From: Phycisphaerae bacterium
GTDB taxonomy: Bacteria; Planctomycetota; Phycisphaerae; UBA1845
Length of the DNA stretch: 8,232 nt
Reading direction: 5' to 3'
Assembly: GCA_029260155.1 (NCBI GenBank)
Contig: JAJDDU010000117.1
Coordinates: forward strand, 1 to 8,232
The position numbers were made by a program, and so were the translations under genes. The notes under the pieces were generated by a model, which was not told the origin of the DNA, did not search any database, and saw nothing but the letters and a program-made list of their open reading frames with translations. Shown piece after piece: positions 6,180-8,232 of the stretch (positions are counted from its first letter, which is position 1; each line of letters starts with the position of its first letter).

Positions 6180-7250
6180 ATGATGTTGATGGAGAAACCC
6201 AAAGTACACATCGTCAAGCGAAAGAACCCATCCGGCCGGGTGTGCTACACGGTGAGGTGGTTGCAGGACGGCAAGTACCACGGCCGAGCCTGCGGAAGCG
6301 ACAAAGAATCGGCGATGGAGTTGCGGCGCCAGAAAATCAAGGCGCTACGCGAAGGCATCGACGACGTTGTCCGATTCGTCAGTTGGGACGATTTCGTTGC
6401 CGAGCACCTTCGCAAGCTGCGAGGCAGTTCTCGCCACACGCGCAACGTGCAATTCACTCTGACCGAGTTTGGCGAGATGTTCAAACCCAAGGGACCGCAG
6501 ATCGCGACGTTTAGGATGGTCGAGGACTATCATGCGGCGTTGCGCGGAGTGAACTCAGCCCGAACCATCAACCGCAAGATTCGCGAACTACACCGGGCGT
6601 TCCGCTTAGCGGTAAAGCGCCGCAACATGGTACGGAACCCCATCGACGATGAGTACCCGTTCGAGCCGGAGGACGAACTTGATCCGGCGCAGGTGTGCGA
6701 CGACACCAAGCAGCGGCTACTCAAGGCATGTGGCGACGATGCCTACTGGAGGGCATTCTTATACCTGCTGATGACCACCGGGTGCCGCGTCAGCGAGATC
6801 CACAAACTCAGCTGGGGGCGAGTGGACTTCGGAGGTGAGTTCTTCAAGCTGGTGAAAACGAAGTCGCGGCGAGTGCGGCTGACACCGATCGTGGCTGACG
6901 CAGTGGCCATGCTCCACGAGTTATTCGACGCCGAACCCAAGAAAGTCGGTGACGGCGGCATCGAGACCCCCGTCCGGGACCTCGTGTTTCATCCGCTGCA
7001 ATGGAAGCAACTCTACGACGGGTGGACCAAGCTGCGGAACGCCGTCGGTATGCCGGGTTTGCAGATGAAGGACTTCCGCCCCACCGCTGGGTCCGACGCC
7101 GGGGACATGGAGGTGTCCAGCGTGAACGTCTCGGACTTCCTGGGACACAGCGACCCGCGTGTCACGTACAAGCACTACATCCGCAAGGGCAAGCTGGACG
7201 CCAACCGCCGAATCGCGGAATCCTTGGCGGCACGGTTGAAAAGCGCATGA
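6180..7250 (+). CDS. Tyrosine recombinase (phage-type integrase)
   Basis: This protein is about 356 aa from the ATG at 6180. The N-terminal ~60 residues (VHIVKRKNPSGRVCYTVRWLQDG) form a small beta-rich arm-binding-like domain. Residues ~65-155 form the helical core-binding domain (HLRKLRGSSRHTRNVQFTL ... INRKIRELHRAFRLA). The rest is the catalytic domain: Arg box TTGCRVSEIHKL with R203, beta-hairpin Lys near KTK (226-228), box II KDFRPTAGS with K297 where His is usual and R300, LGHSDPR with H323, and catalytic Tyr Y333 in YKHYI. Length and order are normal for integrases of genomic islands and temperate phages. The gene ends 72 bp from the 3' end of a tRNA-Arg gene, which fits insertion at that tRNA. 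The Lys for His substitution is tolerated in part of the family, so the enzyme is probably functional. Confidence 0.9.
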   Translation: MMLMEKPKVHIVKRKNPSGRVCYTVRWLQDGKYHGRACGSDKESAMELRRQKIKALREGIDDVVRFVSWDDFVAEHLRKLRGSSRHTRNVQFTLTEFGEMFKPKGPQIATFRMVEDYHAALRGVNSARTINRKIRELHRAFRLAVKRRNMVRNPIDDEYPFEPEDELDPAQVCDDTKQRLLKACGDDAYWRAFLYLLMTTGCRVSEIHKLSWGRVDFGGEFFKLVKTKSRRVRLTPIVADAVAMLHELFDAEPKKVGDGGIETPVRDLVFHPLQWKQLYDGWTKLRNAVGMPGLQMKDFRPTAGSDAGDMEVSSVNVSDFLGHSDPRVTYKHYIRKGKLDANRRIAESLAARLKSA

Positions 7251-7253
7251 CCG

Positions 7254-7275
7254 CGCAACACATATCGCAACACAT
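7254..7275 (+). repeat. Two direct repeats of 10 bp, period 12
   Basis: CGCAACACAT occurs at 7254-7263 and 7266-7275, separated by AT, just after the integrase stop codon and about 50 bp from the tRNA 3' end. Short direct repeats beside an attachment core are typical arm-type integrase or excisionase binding sites, but that role is inferred from position only. Confidence 0.5.
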
Positions 7276-7297
7276 CCGGCGGGCGGGCGACGCGGAC

Positions 7298-7317
7298 TTG
7301 ACGTAAACCCTTGTCAA
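7298..7317. repeat. Small inverted repeat beside the attachment region
   Basis: TTGAC (7298-7302) and GTCAA (7313-7317) can pair with a 10-nt loop between the integrase gene and the tRNA. On the tRNA strand the sequence GTTTTGTT immediately follows the tRNA 3' end and precedes this repeat. It could contribute to transcript ending from either side, or be a protein-binding site. Support is weak. Confidence 0.25.
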
Positions 7318-7322
7318 CAAAA

Positions 7323-7350
7323 CGCGCCCGGGAGGACTCGAACCTCCAAC
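7323..7350. other. Probable attachment site in the 3' part of tRNA-Arg
   Basis: Integrases beside a tRNA gene commonly recombine within its 3' half, from the T loop to the 3' end, leaving a direct copy at the far end of the element. The integrase stop lies 72 bp from the tRNA 3' end. I searched the window by eye for a second copy of the T-arm/acceptor sequence and found none, so the other end probably lies left of this window, or the element has lost it. Exact boundaries cannot be set from one end. Confidence 0.45.
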
Positions 7351-7396
7351 CTACAGATTCGAAGTCTGCCACTCTATCCAATTGAGCTACGGGCGC
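7323..7396 (-). tRNA. tRNA-Arg (anticodon TCG)
   Basis: The reverse strand folds as a complete cloverleaf. The 7-bp acceptor stem is GCGCCCG/CGGGCGC (7390-7396 with 7324-7330), the D arm GCTC...GAGT, the anticodon stem GCAGA/TCTGT with loop CTTCGAA, and the T arm GGAGG-TTCGAGT-CCTCC. The discriminator is G at 7323. The anticodon TCG reads CGA (Arg). The 3' CCA is not encoded and would be added enzymatically. The 3' end faces the integrase gene, so this is the probable insertion site of the element; the tRNA is intact, meaning the element restored or kept the 3' part. Confidence 0.95.
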
Positions 7397-7409
7397 TTAG
7401 GTCGGCTGC

Positions 7410-7438
7410 ACTATATCAGCCATGTGCGGAGGGGTCAA
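7410..7438 (-). promoter_or_regulatory. Strong sigma70-type promoter of tRNA-Arg
   Basis: On the minus strand TTGACC (7438-7433) and TATAGT (7415-7410) are exactly 17 bp apart, each matching consensus at five of six positions. Transcription would start near 7403, a few bases before the tRNA 5' end. The -35 box overlaps the TGA stop codon of the porin gene (7437-7435). A 5-bp inverted repeat (GGCTG 7404-7408, CAGCC 7417-7421) brackets the -10 box. Confidence 0.65.
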
Positions 7439-8232
7439 AACTTGATATTGAGATCGACCCGAAACCGCCACTGATCGTCGTTGGGGTCCGACGCAAACGG
7501 AGCATCGCTGGACCGTAGATGGCTCACCAAGCCCCACGCGTGCAAGCCGATCTTGTCCGTCAGTTGATACTGCGTGCCGAAGAGGTGGCCTCGAAAAGCT
7601 GTCGCCAGCGTCAAGTCGTCCTGGGCGAGGGCAGTGAGGACGGCCTCACGCTCAACGTCCTGGTATTGGTAGTAAACACGCCAGTCTTTGGCGCTCCTTG
7701 CCTCTCCGTAGGCCATGCCAACGGCCCAACCCGTGGATTGCGCGCTCGGGGCTCGTGTGTTGCGTATGTACTCGGCGCTCACGACCAAGGGCATGTGGAG
7801 ACCTTCGTAGGTCAGCGCGACGATGGGATTCAGGATGCTGAACCGCGACCGGAACGCATCGCCGAACGCGGCGTTGCCACGATTGTCCGCGATGCCCACG
7901 AGGCTGCCGTCCGGGTCCAGGTCAGTGAATCGATACCAGCCGATCACGGAGAGTAGATTCCAATCCTCGGCCAGCCGCTTGCTTCCGGCCAATTGAACGA
8001 CGAACGCGCTGGCTTCATCGAGGTTGCTCTGTTCGATCGCGATGTACTCGCCGACGACGACATCGAGGCGATCCAGGATCTTCAGGTCTCGAAGCGTGTA
8101 ACCGGCGGCGATACCCTCCGGCTGCACGTCGCCGTCCCAGACGAGTTCGCCATAGACCGGATTCGGCGTGAACGAGTGACCGAACTTCCCAACCGTGACC
8201 CACGCGCCATCCGCCCACTGCGGTCGGTACGT
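7435..8232 (-). CDS. Putative outer-membrane porin, C-terminal part (partial)
   Basis: The open frame runs without a stop from the right edge of the window to the TGA at 7435, giving 265 residues of a longer protein. The visible part has alternating hydrophobic/polar beta-strands rich in Tyr, Trp and Gly (WRVYYQYQDVE, YQLTDKIGLHAWGLVSHL, QWRFRVDLNIKF) and ends in Phe, the usual C-terminal signal of outer-membrane beta-barrels. Near the edge, WVTVGKFG..F, then LVWDGDVQPEGIA, resembles the 'putative porin' family (Porin_5-like), in which the strand 'tvGK' and 'WD.D..P.G' are characteristic. A GTG at 8127 could be mistaken for the start, but homology-like sequence continues upstream of it, so the real start lies outside the window. 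It probably forms a diffusion channel in the outer membrane. It is host chromosome flanking the tRNA, not element cargo. Confidence 0.75.
   Translation of the reverse strand, partial: TYRPQWADGAWVTVGKFGHSFTPNPVYGELVWDGDVQPEGIAAGYTLRDLKILDRLDVVVGEYIAIEQSNLDEASAFVVQLAGSKRLAEDWNLLSVIGWYRFTDLDPDGSLVGIADNRGNAAFGDAFRSRFSILNPIVALTYEGLHMPLVVSAEYIRNTRAPSAQSTGWAVGMAYGEARSAKDWRVYYQYQDVEREAVLTALAQDDLTLATAFRGHLFGTQYQLTDKIGLHAWGLVSHLRSSDAPFASDPNDDQWRFRVDLNIKF

Noticed and set aside
8015..8127. Porin start at the GTG at 8127
   Set aside because: The same frame continues to the window edge with porin-like sequence (WVTVGKFG, LVWDGD), so the GTG is internal and the gene is partial.
1..8232. CRISPR array or insertion sequence
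   Set aside because: No regularly spaced repeats with unique spacers, no transposase-like frame and no paired terminal inverted repeats were seen.

Overview
The window is moderately GC-rich bacterial DNA. A coiled-coil lipoprotein, a prenyltransferase/squalene-oxidase-repeat protein and a porin of the 'putative porin' type together suggest a Gram-negative, possibly a planctomycete (Phycisphaerae-like). That assignment rests on gene-family flavour only; no marker gene is present.

Layout from left to right. (1) Positions 1-777 hold no convincing intact gene: a strong nested inverted repeat near the left edge, a decayed-looking minus-strand reading frame interrupted at a C8 run, and a plausible promoter. 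(2) Positions 778-2777 are a tight two-gene plus-strand operon: an outer-membrane-type lipoprotein with a long coiled coil, then an exported alpha/alpha-barrel protein with QW-like repeats. (3) Positions 2778-3314 show no gene I trust. (4) Positions 3315-5564, minus strand, hold a GAF-GHKL (histidine-kinase-like) ATPase gene, a tightly coupled 217-aa orphan gene, and a 49-aa ORF just downstream. (5) Positions 5566-7250, plus strand, hold the C-terminal end of a GNAT acetyltransferase, a 66-aa excisionase-type winged-HTH protein and a tyrosine recombinase. (6) Positions 7323-7396 are tRNA-Arg(TCG) on the minus strand, with its own good promoter. (7) Positions 7435-8232 are the C-terminal part of a porin that runs off the right edge.

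Interpretation. The integrase ends 72 bp from the 3' end of the tRNA-Arg gene, the usual arrangement for an element integrated into the 3' part of a tRNA gene. The porin and tRNA would then be host chromosome, and the integrase, excisionase-like gene and cargo to the left would be the element. The left attachment site is not visible, so I cannot say whether the lipoprotein/QW-repeat operon is cargo or chromosome.

The most informative spot is near 5565. Two head-to-head genes, the GAF-GHKL gene (minus) and the GNAT gene (plus), both appear to have lost their 5' ends there, and a perfect 5+3+5 inverted repeat sits on the junction. The GAF-GHKL/orphan pair has the shape of a sensor-ATPase/partner module with no recognisable response regulator. 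It is the best candidate here for an undescribed system, but this copy may be damaged.
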